Below, in pieces: positions 47,740-56,542 of a stretch of DNA of 64,000 nucleotides; positions within the stretch are counted from its first letter, which is position 1, and every line of letters starts with the position of its first letter. Origin of the DNA: Hyphomicrobiales bacterium (GTDB lineage: Bacteria > Pseudomonadota > Alphaproteobacteria > Rhizobiales > Beijerinckiaceae); contig CANGLU010000004.1 in the NCBI GenBank assembly GCA_947455025.1, positions 17,222-81,221 of the forward strand, written 5' to 3'. The notes under the pieces are model-generated. The model was given only the letters and a program-made list of their open reading frames with translations. It was not told the origin of the DNA and did no database searches. Made by a program: the position numbers and the translations under genes.

Positions 47740-50349
47740 TTATTCGCCGCTGAGCGTGGCCTTTGCTTTGGCCCACCAACCGCCCTTTTTGGGCTTATTG
47801 GGATCCGCGATCACCACGGGCTCGGTTGTAATCGGCTCGGGAAGGCGCGCTGCAACGGGCTCAGGTGCCGCGACAACCACAGGTTCAGCCATAACCGGAG
47901 CTGGAACCTCAGCCGTTAGATTCGCCGCCGGTGCGCGTGGTTTACGTGGCGCGCGAACCTTCTTCACGGTCTCCGGAATTTCCGTATCATCGGCACCCGA
48001 CACACTGACCGCTAGCTCGGGCTGATGCGTTTCATTCGAAACATCATCGCTCGCTTCGCCTCCGACAAGAGCCAATTCACCTTCCGGACGATCGCGGCGG
48101 CCATTGCGGCGACCACCACGGCGACCACGACGGCGACGCGCAGCCTCGCCCTCGCCCGTTGGCTTATCCGTTACTTCCCGCTCAGTGACGATCTCGCCAT
48201 CTTCGCCTATCACATGCGTACCGGTAAAGGGCGCGCCCGAAACAACGGGTTGAGGTGCATTAAGCGGCATTGGCGCTAATCCATCGACAGGACGTTCACC
48301 ATTCTGGCCACCGCGCCGGCGACGACGCCGACGACGACGTCTGCCCGCTTCACCGCCCTCACTGTCGGCATTTGAGCCGTTGGAACGGCTTTCGCGCCCT
48401 TCGCCATCCTCTTCGCTGGACGAGTCCTGATCGAGGATTTCTTCTTCTTCCTCAATCTCCTCCTCAACCTCGTCGATCTCTGGTTCTTCGACAGGGATGA
48501 AACCAGCTGGATTGACCGGACGCGCAATCTGCACATCGCCAGGCATTACAATCTCGCCGCGTTCAACGCTGAACGGATGGGTTCCCGTCAAACTATCATC
48601 GGCCAATACCGTAATATTGACGAGGAACGTCTCCTCAAGGCTGCGCAAATGCATGCGCTTTTGATTGAGCACGTAGAGGGCAATATCGCCTCGCGCCTTA
48701 ACGGTCACGTGATGTGTAGCGCTCTTCAGCAAGAGTTCTTCAACGGAACGTAACACATGCAGCGCGACAGATGGTGTCGCCCGGACCATTCCCGATCCGA
48801 CGCAATGCGGACACACAACGGTTGAACCTTCCAAAACGCCCGTGCGAATGCGCTGACGCGACATTTCCATCAGACCGAAGGGCGATATCCGTCCAACCTG
48901 AATACGCGCGCGATCGTTTTTCAACGCGTCCTTGAGACGCCTCTCGACCGAGCGGTTGTTCCGGTTTTCTTCCATATCAATGAAGTCGATAACGATAAGA
49001 CCCGCCAAATCGCGCAATCGCAACTGGCGCGCAACCTCATCGGCCGCCTCAAGATTGGTCCGAACCGCCGTATCTTCGATATTATGCTCGCGCGTTGAAC
49101 GGCCCGAGTTAACGTCGATCGCCACCAACGCTTCCGTCTGGTTGATAACGATATAGCCGCCCGATTTCAGCGTCACTTGCGACGAGAACATCGCATCCAA
49201 CTGCGCCTCAACGCCAAACTTGGCAAAAATCGGCGTCGTTTCGCGATAAGGCTTCACATTCTTCGCATGGCTCGGCATGAGCATGCGCATAAAGTCTTTG
49301 GCGTCCTTATAGGATTCCTCGCCTGCTACGATTACTTCGTCGATGTCTTTATTATAGAGATCGCGAATAGCGCGCTTAACGAGCGAACCTTCTTCATAGA
49401 CAAGCGTTGGCGCGGTCGATTGCAAGGTTGTTTCGCACACGGTTTCCCATGCACGCATCAAATATTCAAAATCGCGCTTGATTTCAGGCTTGGTCCGCGC
49501 GGCACCCGCCGTGCGCAGAATAACCCCCATGCCATCCGGAACCTCAAGCTCCTGTGCAATGGCTTTCAGACGCTTGCGGTCGGCAATATTGGTGATTTTG
49601 CGCGAAATGCCACCGCCGCGTCCCGTATTCGGCATAAGCACCGAATAACGACCTGCAAGCGAAAGGTAGGTCGTGAGCGCCGCGCCTTTATTGCCACGCT
49701 CTTCCTTGACCACTTGAACAAGGAGGATCTGGCGACGCTTGATGACTTCTTGGATCTTATATTGACGACGCGACTGGCGCGGACGCTCCGGCACGTCTTC
49801 CAAAGCATCACCACCGCCAACATGCTCGATCGTCTGGTCATCGTCGGAGCCGACTTCAACCGGACCTTCGCCATTTTCGGAATGACTGCCTTCAGCCGAA
49901 GCCTCAGCCTCAGCCTCGTCCGTTTCAGCGCTTTCGCTTTCTTCGACGGGTTCCGAGCTTACCGATTCGGCATCAGCGGCTTCTTTGGCCTTTCCGCGCG
50001 TCCGGTTAGGCTTTGGCGCTTTTGCAGGCTTGTCATCATCGCCAAAATCCGCATCGCGATCCGCGCGCATATCCTCTGCCAAGAGGGCTTCGCGGTCCGC
50101 AACCGGAATTTGATAATAATCGGGGTGAATTTCGCTAAACGCCAAGAAACCATGGCGATTTCCACCATATTCAACGAATGCGGCTTGAAGCGAGGGTTCT
50201 ACCCGGGTGACTTTGGCAAGATAAATATTGCCGCGAAGTTGTTTTCTATTAGCCGCCTCGAAGTCGAATTCCTCGACGCGGTTACCTCTGACGACGACGA
50301 CCCGTGTTTCCTCGGGATGCGAAGCATCGATTAGCATTTTGTTGGCCAT
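47740..50349 (-). CDS. rne: Ribonuclease E
   Basis: Endoribonuclease that starts mRNA decay and processes rRNA, the core of the degradosome. The 869-residue protein has an S1 domain (about 35-230) split by an acidic, Ser/Glu-rich insertion of about 110 residues, the catalytic part with VAIDVNSG and LIVIDFIDME (acidic magnesium ligands), and the zinc-link CPHCVGSG. A disordered tail (from about 600) contains acidic and Arg-rich blocks (RRRRRRRRRGGQ) and a Pro/Ala-rich end for RNA or protein binding. A GAGAGAG site precedes ATG 50349. A bidirectional terminator follows, and a long structured leader precedes it. Confidence 0.96.
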   Translation of the reverse strand: MANKMLIDASHPEETRVVVVRGNRVEEFDFEAANRKQLRGNIYLAKVTRVEPSLQAAFVEYGGNRHGFLAFSEIHPDYYQIPVADREALLAEDMRADRDADFGDDDKPAKAPKPNRTRGKAKEAADAESVSSEPVEESESAETDEAEAEASAEGSHSENGEGPVEVGSDDDQTIEHVGGGDALEDVPERPRQSRRQYKIQEVIKRRQILLVQVVKEERGNKGAALTTYLSLAGRYSVLMPNTGRGGGISRKITNIADRKRLKAIAQELEVPDGMGVILRTAGAARTKPEIKRDFEYLMRAWETVCETTLQSTAPTLVYEEGSLVKRAIRDLYNKDIDEVIVAGEESYKDAKDFMRMLMPSHAKNVKPYRETTPIFAKFGVEAQLDAMFSSQVTLKSGGYIVINQTEALVAIDVNSGRSTREHNIEDTAVRTNLEAADEVARQLRLRDLAGLIVIDFIDMEENRNNRSVERRLKDALKNDRARIQVGRISPFGLMEMSRQRIRTGVLEGSTVVCPHCVGSGMVRATPSVALHVLRSVEELLLKSATHHVTVKARGDIALYVLNQKRMHLRSLEETFLVNITVLADDSLTGTHPFSVERGEIVMPGDVQIARPVNPAGFIPVEEPEIDEVEEEIEEEEEILDQDSSSEEDGEGRESRSNGSNADSEGGEAGRRRRRRRRRRGGQNGERPVDGLAPMPLNAPQPVVSGAPFTGTHVIGEDGEIVTEREVTDKPTGEGEAARRRRGRRGGRRNGRRDRPEGELALVGGEASDDVSNETHQPELAVSVSGADDTEIPETVKKVRAPRKPRAPAANLTAEVPAPVMAEPVVVAAPEPVAARLPEPITTEPVVIADPNKPKKGGWWAKAKATLSGE

Positions 50350-50940
50350 GAGACTCTCTCGATGGCGCCGGCGCTATATCAATCTGAACCCAAGCAGGCC
50401 TAATCAATGTTGCCCGCAACAGAGTTACGGGCCTTTCAGAGGTCGAACGGTGGGACTGGAAAGATGGCGAAGCGGCGCCCTGTTGACGCCGTAAACGGGC
50501 GAAGGGTTGACACGCTGACAGAGGGGAACGTGCCAGATAAGACCCGAAAAACGCACGCGGTTGCCGAGTGGCAACTCCCGTCGTGCTCTTCTCGCGGCCC
50601 TTAAACGCCTGGCTCACGTCACTCACCTCACCTAATCTGGTGCCGGTTGGCTTGAGGTTAAACCTCTAGGCCTATCGGCTAAACAATCAAAAAGAACCGG
50701 AAAGCGCGAGTTTCGCGCGCCCGATCATGCAAAAACCGCTCAATCGTCACGCCGGATCAACGATCCGAAAATTCATCCAAAGATGAACAACGTGCCGATC
50801 TGTCTTGGCGACCAAATCGGTAACTGCACACCCCTAGATAGTGCGCTAAAGCATGGTTTGGCAAGAGCCATGACATTTCGCGGTTGCATCGCTGGGCTGA
50901 ACTTGGCTATCCGGTCGACCGGAAAGGGATATGTTGAACG
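50350..50940 (-). promoter_or_regulatory. Long structured rne leader / rne-amidase intergenic region
   Basis: These 591 bases have no gene I can support. On the minus strand they could form the 5' leader of rne. Clear hairpins: 50412-50432 (nine pairs with one G-T, loop of three), 50560-50575 (GTTGCC and GGCAAC around a four-base loop), and 50704-50718 (GCGCGA and TCGCGC around a three-base loop). E. coli rne is feedback-controlled through its 5' leader; a similar role is plausible here but unproven. The right-hand end carries the amidase promoter and ribosome-binding site. Confidence 0.5.
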
Positions 50941-52149
50941 ATGAAACGATTCGCCCGCTGCCTCTCTCTATATGGTGCCGTGCTTGGTCAGCTCATGATG
51001 TCCGCGGCCATCGCTGCCCCTGTCATCGCCGACATCCAAATAGCGCCGGCGGCAACATCGACCCGAATTCGGCTGATTGCATCGGAAGAAATCGCGATTT
51101 CGGCCTTTGTTTTATCTAATCCTGACCGTTTGATCATTGAAACGCCGGATATCAACTTTCAGTTGCCGCCCGACAGTGGCAATGTGAGCCAAGGGGCGGT
51201 GACGTCCTATCGCTACGGAAAAATCGCGTCCGATCGGTCCAGAATTGTCTTCGATCTGGCTACCCCGATGGTGCCCGGAGATATTGTAAAGTCCACCTCG
51301 ATGGGGGGCGGCGCCTACATCGTGTCCCTATTCCTAACCGCGTCCGATCGCGAGAGTTTTGATAAAGCCGCCCAAACGGCAGCGATATCAAAGGCTTTTA
51401 AGGATTCAGGCTCAACGACGAGCGCTTCTGCAGTCACCGATAGTCGCCCTTTGATCGTTATTGATCCAGGCCATGGTGGTAACGACCTGGGCGCGACCGG
51501 CGTAAGTGGCCTCTTTGAAAAGGACGTCGTTCTGGCCTTCTCGATCGCGCTTGCTAAAAAAATTGAGGCTCAGGGCCTTTGTCGGGTCCTTTTGACACGC
51601 GATCAAGACGTTTTCATCCCGCTGGATGAACGGGTAAAAATCGCGCGTCAGCACAATGCAGCCGTCTTTTTATCGATCCACGGCGATACTATCGCGTCAG
51701 CTGGTGAGGTAAGGGGCTCGACCGTCTATGTCGGAGATGAACGATCGTCTGACGCGGAGGCGGCAAAGGTTGCTGAATACGAAAATAAGGCCGATTCAAA
51801 CGGCGGCTATACGCCCCAAGCAACTGATTCATCGGTCGCGGACATTCTGGGTGATCTTACGCTGAGAGAAACAAGGACGCGGTCCAGCCTCTTAGCGCGG
51901 GAGCTGGTAACCCGAATTGCCGATACAACCCATCTGAACCGGAATCCCCTTCGGGCTGCCGGATTTAGGGTCCTGCGGGCGGTTGATATCCCCTCCGCCC
52001 TCATTGAGCTCGGCTATATGTCGAGCAAAGCCGATCTCGATCAACTCACGTCATCGGAGTGGACGGATCGAATGACAAGCCGCATGGCCGACGCCCTCGT
52101 CGAATTCCTCAATCCGCCAAGAACTGGGCCGGACCTTGCCAAGCCCTGA
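50941..52149 (+). CDS. amiC: N-acetylmuramoyl-L-alanine amidase (AmiC type)
   Basis: Periplasmic zinc amidase that cleaves peptide stems from peptidoglycan during cell separation. The 402-residue protein has a signal peptide (ends SAAIAAP, about 25), an AMIN targeting domain (about 28-125), and an Amidase_3 domain (from about 175) with the zinc ligands in IDPGHGGND, the Glu in LFEKDVVLAF, and the His in LSIHGDT, and the catalytic Glu in ALIELGYMSS. The ribosome-binding site is GGAAAGGGATAT. It precedes mrcA by 117 bases on the same strand, the common Rhizobiales pair. Confidence 0.93.
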   Translation: MKRFARCLSLYGAVLGQLMMSAAIAAPVIADIQIAPAATSTRIRLIASEEIAISAFVLSNPDRLIIETPDINFQLPPDSGNVSQGAVTSYRYGKIASDRSRIVFDLATPMVPGDIVKSTSMGGGAYIVSLFLTASDRESFDKAAQTAAISKAFKDSGSTTSASAVTDSRPLIVIDPGHGGNDLGATGVSGLFEKDVVLAFSIALAKKIEAQGLCRVLLTRDQDVFIPLDERVKIARQHNAAVFLSIHGDTIASAGEVRGSTVYVGDERSSDAEAAKVAEYENKADSNGGYTPQATDSSVADILGDLTLRETRTRSSLLARELVTRIADTTHLNRNPLRAAGFRVLRAVDIPSALIELGYMSSKADLDQLTSSEWTDRMTSRMADALVEFLNPPRTGPDLAKP

Positions 52150-52266
52150 TTTCACCATATTCGGAAGGCATGCCATCTTGCGGTTTGAAATTACACTCCG
52201 AACCGACTAGATGATATCGGCTTTCAATCGGCTATCCCTGCTTTCGTCCGGAAATTTTTCTGCTCC

Positions 52267-54684
52267 ATGCGTCATTTGCTTCGATTTTTCGGATTCCTTT
52301 TCACACTGGGTGCGATTTTATTCGTGCTGGGTGCTGCCGCCGCAGGAATCGTGATCTGGAAATATTCGCAAGAATTGCCTGATTATACCCAATTGGCGGC
52401 CTATCAGCCCGCCGTGACCACCCGCGTGCACGCCGGAGATGGCAGCCTTTTAGCCGAATATTCGAAAGAAAGGCGCCTTTACGTCCCCATCGATACGATG
52501 CCGCGCCTCGTTATGAATGCTTTTATTTCGGCTGAAGATAAAAATTTCTATCATCATATCGGCGTCGACCCTGAAGGTATCATCAGGGCCGCGGTCACCA
52601 ATCTTGCCCGAGGTCGCCGGCAAGGTGCATCTACGATCACGCAGCAGGTCGCCAAAAATTTCCTTCTCTCGTCCGAGCAAACCTTTGATCGAAAAATCAA
52701 AGAAATGCTCGTCGCTCTGAAAATAGAAACGGCCTATTCAAAAGAGCGCATTTTAGAACTTTATTTGAACGAGATATATTTAGGGCTCGGAAATTATGGT
52801 GTCGCCGCGGCATCGCTGAATTATTTTGGCAAGTCCGTCAACGAGCTAACCTTAACGGAAGCAGCCTATCTGGCAGCATTGCCCAAGGGCCCAAATAATT
52901 ATCATCCCTTCCGAAAGACGCAGGCTGCCATTGATCGCCGCAACTATGTCATCGATCGCATGGTCGAAAATGGCTACGTCAAAAAAGAAGAAGGTGATGC
53001 CGCAAAAGCGCAGCCACTCGGTGTGACGCTGAGAGCCATCTCGCCGAATACAATTTCAGCTGGCTTCTTTGCTGAAGAAGTAAGACGCGAGCTGTTTGAT
53101 CGGTATGGCGAAAAGGCCCTCTATGAAGGTGGTCTTTCTGTTCGAACAACACTCGATCCGAAATTGCAACAAATTGCCCGCCAGACATTGGCGGACGGAC
53201 TTGTTCGCTTTGATGAAGCCCATGATGGATTTCATGGTGTTGTTCAAAAAATCGACACGCTGAGTTCTGATTGGGGTCTCACGCTTTCTGCCATTCCCGC
53301 TGTAACAGATGTCAAGAATTGGCGTCTTGCTGTTGTTTTAGGAGTCAATAACGACACTGTGCAAGTTGGCTTGCAACCAAAGCGCAATTCAAACGGCCAA
53401 ATCAGCAATGAACGTGAAACCGGTACGCTTGCTGTCGACGGATTAAAATGGATTAGAAAACCAGCAAAACAATTATTGGCGGCGGGTGACGTTGTTTATG
53501 TCGAGCCAACGGAAAAAGCGGGGCAATATCGTTTGCGCCAAATACCAGATGTTTCCGGAGCACTGGTTGCGATGGATCCCTATACCGGTCGCGTCCTTGC
53601 GATGGTTGGCGGTTTCTCGTTTGACCTGTCAAAATTTAATCGAGCCACACAAGCTCAGCGCCAACCTGGCTCTGCGTTTAAGCCTTTTGTTTATGCGGCT
53701 GCAATTGATAATGGTTACACTCCGTCAGACTTGATGTTGGATGCGCCGATTGAAATTGATCTCGGACCGGGTCAAGAAATTTGGAAGCCCGAAAATTTCG
53801 ATAAACAATCGCATGGCCTTCGGACCTTGCGATACGGAATCGAGCATTCAAAAAATCAAATGACGGTGCGCCTCGCACAAGATATCGGCATGCCGTTGAT
53901 CACCGACTATGCTAAACGGTTTGGGCTTTATAACAATCTGATGCCGGTGCTCGCGATGTCCCTTGGCGCTGGCGAAACAACCGTGTTGAAAGTCACCAAT
54001 GGCTATTCAATGTTCGTCAATGGCGGTAAACGGATCACGCCAACCCTGATCGACCGAATTCAAGACCGCTGGGGTAAAACCATCTACCGCCATGACGAAC
54101 GTAAATGCTCGGATTGCGAAGCCGTAAAATGGCAAGGTCAAGCTGAACCCAAGCTTGAAGATCCGCGCGAACAAGTTATCGACCCCCTCACCGCCTATCA
54201 AATCACCTCAATCCTTGAAGGCGTGGTTATCCGTGGGACGGGTGCTTCGATTGCAGCCGTCGGCAAGCCACTGGCTGGCAAAACGGGTACCACCAATTCC
54301 GCCAAGGATCTCTGGTTTGTCGGCTTTTCCCCAGACCTCGCCGTTGGTGTCTACATGGGCTATGACAAGCCCAAATCCTTGGGCAGCCAAGCCCAAGCGT
54401 CACAATTTACCGCACCTATCTTTCGCGATTTCATGAAATTGGCTCTCGCCGATAAGCCAGCCACCCCGTTTCGTGTTCCCGCCGGAATTAAGCTTGTCAG
54501 CATCGATCCGGAAACCGGACTGCGCTCCACAAGCGGGGCTAAAGGCTCGATCATTGAGGCCTATAAACCCGGAACGGGCCCGTCCGAATCCGAAAATGGC
54601 GATAGTTTTGGTTCCGGCAACCTATTCGTTCCCTCGCCTGACGTCGAAAAGGCCGTCGGAAGCGGTTTGGGTGGCGTTTATTAG
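52267..54684 (+). CDS. mrcA: Penicillin-binding protein 1A
   Basis: Bifunctional peptidoglycan glycosyltransferase/transpeptidase of 805 residues. After a short cytoplasmic tail and one membrane helix (residues about 9-33) comes the glycosyltransferase domain with AEDKNFYHHIGVDPEGI (catalytic Glu) and GASTITQQVAKNFLL, then the OB-like insert, and the transpeptidase domain with SxxK in GSAFKPF, SxN in HSKNQM, and KTG in AGKTGTTNSAKD. The start is ATG 52267. It is followed by prfB, 95 bases on. Confidence 0.96.
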   Translation: MRHLLRFFGFLFTLGAILFVLGAAAAGIVIWKYSQELPDYTQLAAYQPAVTTRVHAGDGSLLAEYSKERRLYVPIDTMPRLVMNAFISAEDKNFYHHIGVDPEGIIRAAVTNLARGRRQGASTITQQVAKNFLLSSEQTFDRKIKEMLVALKIETAYSKERILELYLNEIYLGLGNYGVAAASLNYFGKSVNELTLTEAAYLAALPKGPNNYHPFRKTQAAIDRRNYVIDRMVENGYVKKEEGDAAKAQPLGVTLRAISPNTISAGFFAEEVRRELFDRYGEKALYEGGLSVRTTLDPKLQQIARQTLADGLVRFDEAHDGFHGVVQKIDTLSSDWGLTLSAIPAVTDVKNWRLAVVLGVNNDTVQVGLQPKRNSNGQISNERETGTLAVDGLKWIRKPAKQLLAAGDVVYVEPTEKAGQYRLRQIPDVSGALVAMDPYTGRVLAMVGGFSFDLSKFNRATQAQRQPGSAFKPFVYAAAIDNGYTPSDLMLDAPIEIDLGPGQEIWKPENFDKQSHGLRTLRYGIEHSKNQMTVRLAQDIGMPLITDYAKRFGLYNNLMPVLAMSLGAGETTVLKVTNGYSMFVNGGKRITPTLIDRIQDRWGKTIYRHDERKCSDCEAVKWQGQAEPKLEDPREQVIDPLTAYQITSILEGVVIRGTGASIAAVGKPLAGKTGTTNSAKDLWFVGFSPDLAVGVYMGYDKPKSLGSQAQASQFTAPIFRDFMKLALADKPATPFRVPAGIKLVSIDPETGLRSTSGAKGSIIEAYKPGTGPSESENGDSFGSGNLFVPSPDVEKAVGSGLGGVY

Positions 54685-54778
54685 CCCGGCGGGCGTGGAC
54701 GATCAGAATATCTTTACATGTCCGAGCGACCTAGCTACTTGTCCGGCCTAATCTTGATCAGGAAAGTTTCATTCACCC

Positions 54779-55907
54779 ATGCGCGCCGAAATTGAAAATC
54801 TTGCCGAAGCTGCCAAGCAGTCCATGGGACTGCTGAGGAGGCATCTTTGACGTCGACACCTCAACACGGCGTTTAATGGAGCTGAATGCACTCGTCGAAG
54901 ATCCAAATCTGTGGAACGATCCAGAAACAGCGCAAAAATTGATGCGCGAAAGAACCGATCTCGAAGATCGATTGGGCGCGATCACCCGGCTTGAACAAGA
55001 CCTGACAGACGCCATCGAGCTGATTGAGATGGGTGAAGCTGAAGGTGACGCGACCATCGTTGCTGAGGCCGAAGAAGGCATTCGCACGGTTCAAATCGAA
55101 GCAGCGCGCCGCCAGATCGAGACGTTGCTATCGGGTGAAGCCGATCCCAACGATACCTATCTCGAAGTTCACTCCGGTGCAGGCGGTACCGAGAGCCAAG
55201 ACTGGACCCGGATGCTGATGCGCATGTACACGCGTTGGGCCGAGCGTCGGAAATTCAAAGTCGATGTCATGGATGTCGCCGACGGCGAAGAAGCCGGTAT
55301 CAAGGGGGCAACTCTATTGATCAAAGGGCACAATGCCTATGGTTGGTTGAAAACCGAGGCCGGTGTCCATCGGCTTGTTCGCATTTCCCCTTTCGACTCC
55401 AACGCTCGTCGGCATACGAGCTTTGCGTCGGTCAGCGTTTATCCCGTCATTGATGACCGCATCATGATCGACGTTAAAGAATCCGATTGCCGCATCGATA
55501 CGTTTCGCTCGTCGGGCGCCGGCGGACAGCACGTCAACACAACCGATTCTGCGGTACGCATAACCCACATTCCGTCGGGTGTCGTTGTGGCCTGTCAGCA
55601 AGAACGCTCGCAGCACAAGAATCGCGCAACGGCGTGGAACATGCTCCGCGCGCGTCTCTATGAAATCGAATTAAAGAAGCGCGAAGATCAGGCCATGGCC
55701 GATCAGGCGGCCAAGACCGATGTGGGTTGGGGACACCAGATCCGCTCCTACGTCCTCCAACCCTATCAATTGGTCAAAGATCTGCGCACTGGCGTTACAT
55801 CGACGGCACCCGGCGATGTCCTTGATGGGGCGCTTGATCCCTATATGGAAGCAGCCTTAGCGCAGCGCGTCTATGGCGGCGACGTCGATGTGGAAGATAT
55901 CGACTGA
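54779..55907 (+). CDS. prfB: Peptide chain release factor 2, with programmed +1 frameshift
   Basis: Recognises UGA and UAA stops and releases the peptide. The gene is split: frame one runs from ATG 54779 through 23 codons to CTT-TGA at 54845-54850, and a +1 shift (skipping T 54848) continues as GAC from 54849 to the stop at 55907, giving 375 residues. The slip site is AGG-AGG-CAT-CTT-TGA-C, with AGGAGG just upstream, as in the classic prfB autoregulation. SPF at 203-205 (stop recognition) and GGQ at 248-250 (hydrolysis) match E. coli spacing. The single-frame ORF from 54876 is therefore an incomplete product. A ribosome-binding AGGAAAG precedes ATG 54779. Confidence 0.95.
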
Positions 55908-55908
55908 C

Positions 55909-56379
55909 TTATGCCGATTGCGCAGCCTTAAGGACTTCGGCGGCGTGACCGTCGACTTTCACTTTGGGCCAAATCGCCACAATCCGGCCGTCCGCACCGA
56001 TTAAAACCGTCGTGCGCTCGACACCCATATACTTGCGACCATACATGCTCTTTTCGACCCATACGCCATAGGCTTCAAGGGCGGTCTTATTTTCGTCGGC
56101 GGCGATAGGAAAGGTAAGATCGTATTTAGCCTTAAACTTGTCGTGGCTCTTAGGACTATCCGGCGACATACCGACAATCACCGTATCGGCCTTCGCAAAT
56201 TCTGCCTTTAGTCCATTAAATTCAATGGCTTCCTTCGTGCAACCCGACGTGTCATCCTTCGGATAGAAATAGAGCACCACTTTTTTGCCCCGATAGGAAG
56301 ACAAAGCAATCGTCGAGCCGCCATCGCCGGGGAGCGAAAATTCCGGGGCCATATCCCCTACTGATAAACCTGATGCCAT
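55909..56379 (-). CDS. bcp: Peroxiredoxin, Bcp/PrxQ family
   Basis: Thiol peroxidase of 156 residues. The peroxidatic cysteine is Cys47 in PKDDTSGCTKEAIEF. In many Bcp proteins a resolving cysteine follows five residues later; here it is isoleucine, and no other cysteine exists, so this is a one-Cys form needing an outside thiol. The remaining core (VVLYFYPKD, GMSPDSPKSHDKF) is normal. It is convergent with prfB (one base apart) and divergent from the large AsmA-like gene. Confidence 0.93.
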   Translation of the reverse strand: MASGLSVGDMAPEFSLPGDGGSTIALSSYRGKKVVLYFYPKDDTSGCTKEAIEFNGLKAEFAKADTVIVGMSPDSPKSHDKFKAKYDLTFPIAADENKTALEAYGVWVEKSMYGRKYMGVERTTVLIGADGRIVAIWPKVKVDGHAAEVLKAAQSA

Positions 56380-56542
56380 CTTCTCTTCCTTTCATCGAAT
56401 CATACGGAATGCTTATTTCTACGAATGATGATGCCACCTAGATTGCTTAAAACACTGATTTAGCTAAGACGGACAACGGACGGCCATAAACGAAACCGAC
56501 ATTCAACTTCAACAGTCGGCACGGAAACACTATAAAAACCAA

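Noticed and set aside
49177..50334. A 385-codon open frame on the plus strand opposite rne
   Set aside because: It is the antisense shadow of a strongly coding gene; its protein has no recognisable features, and rne motifs are unambiguous.
54876..55907. prfB as a single-frame gene starting at ATG 54876
   Set aside because: The upstream 23-codon frame plus the slip site gives a full RF2 N terminus with its own ribosome-binding site; the short form would lack the first helices.
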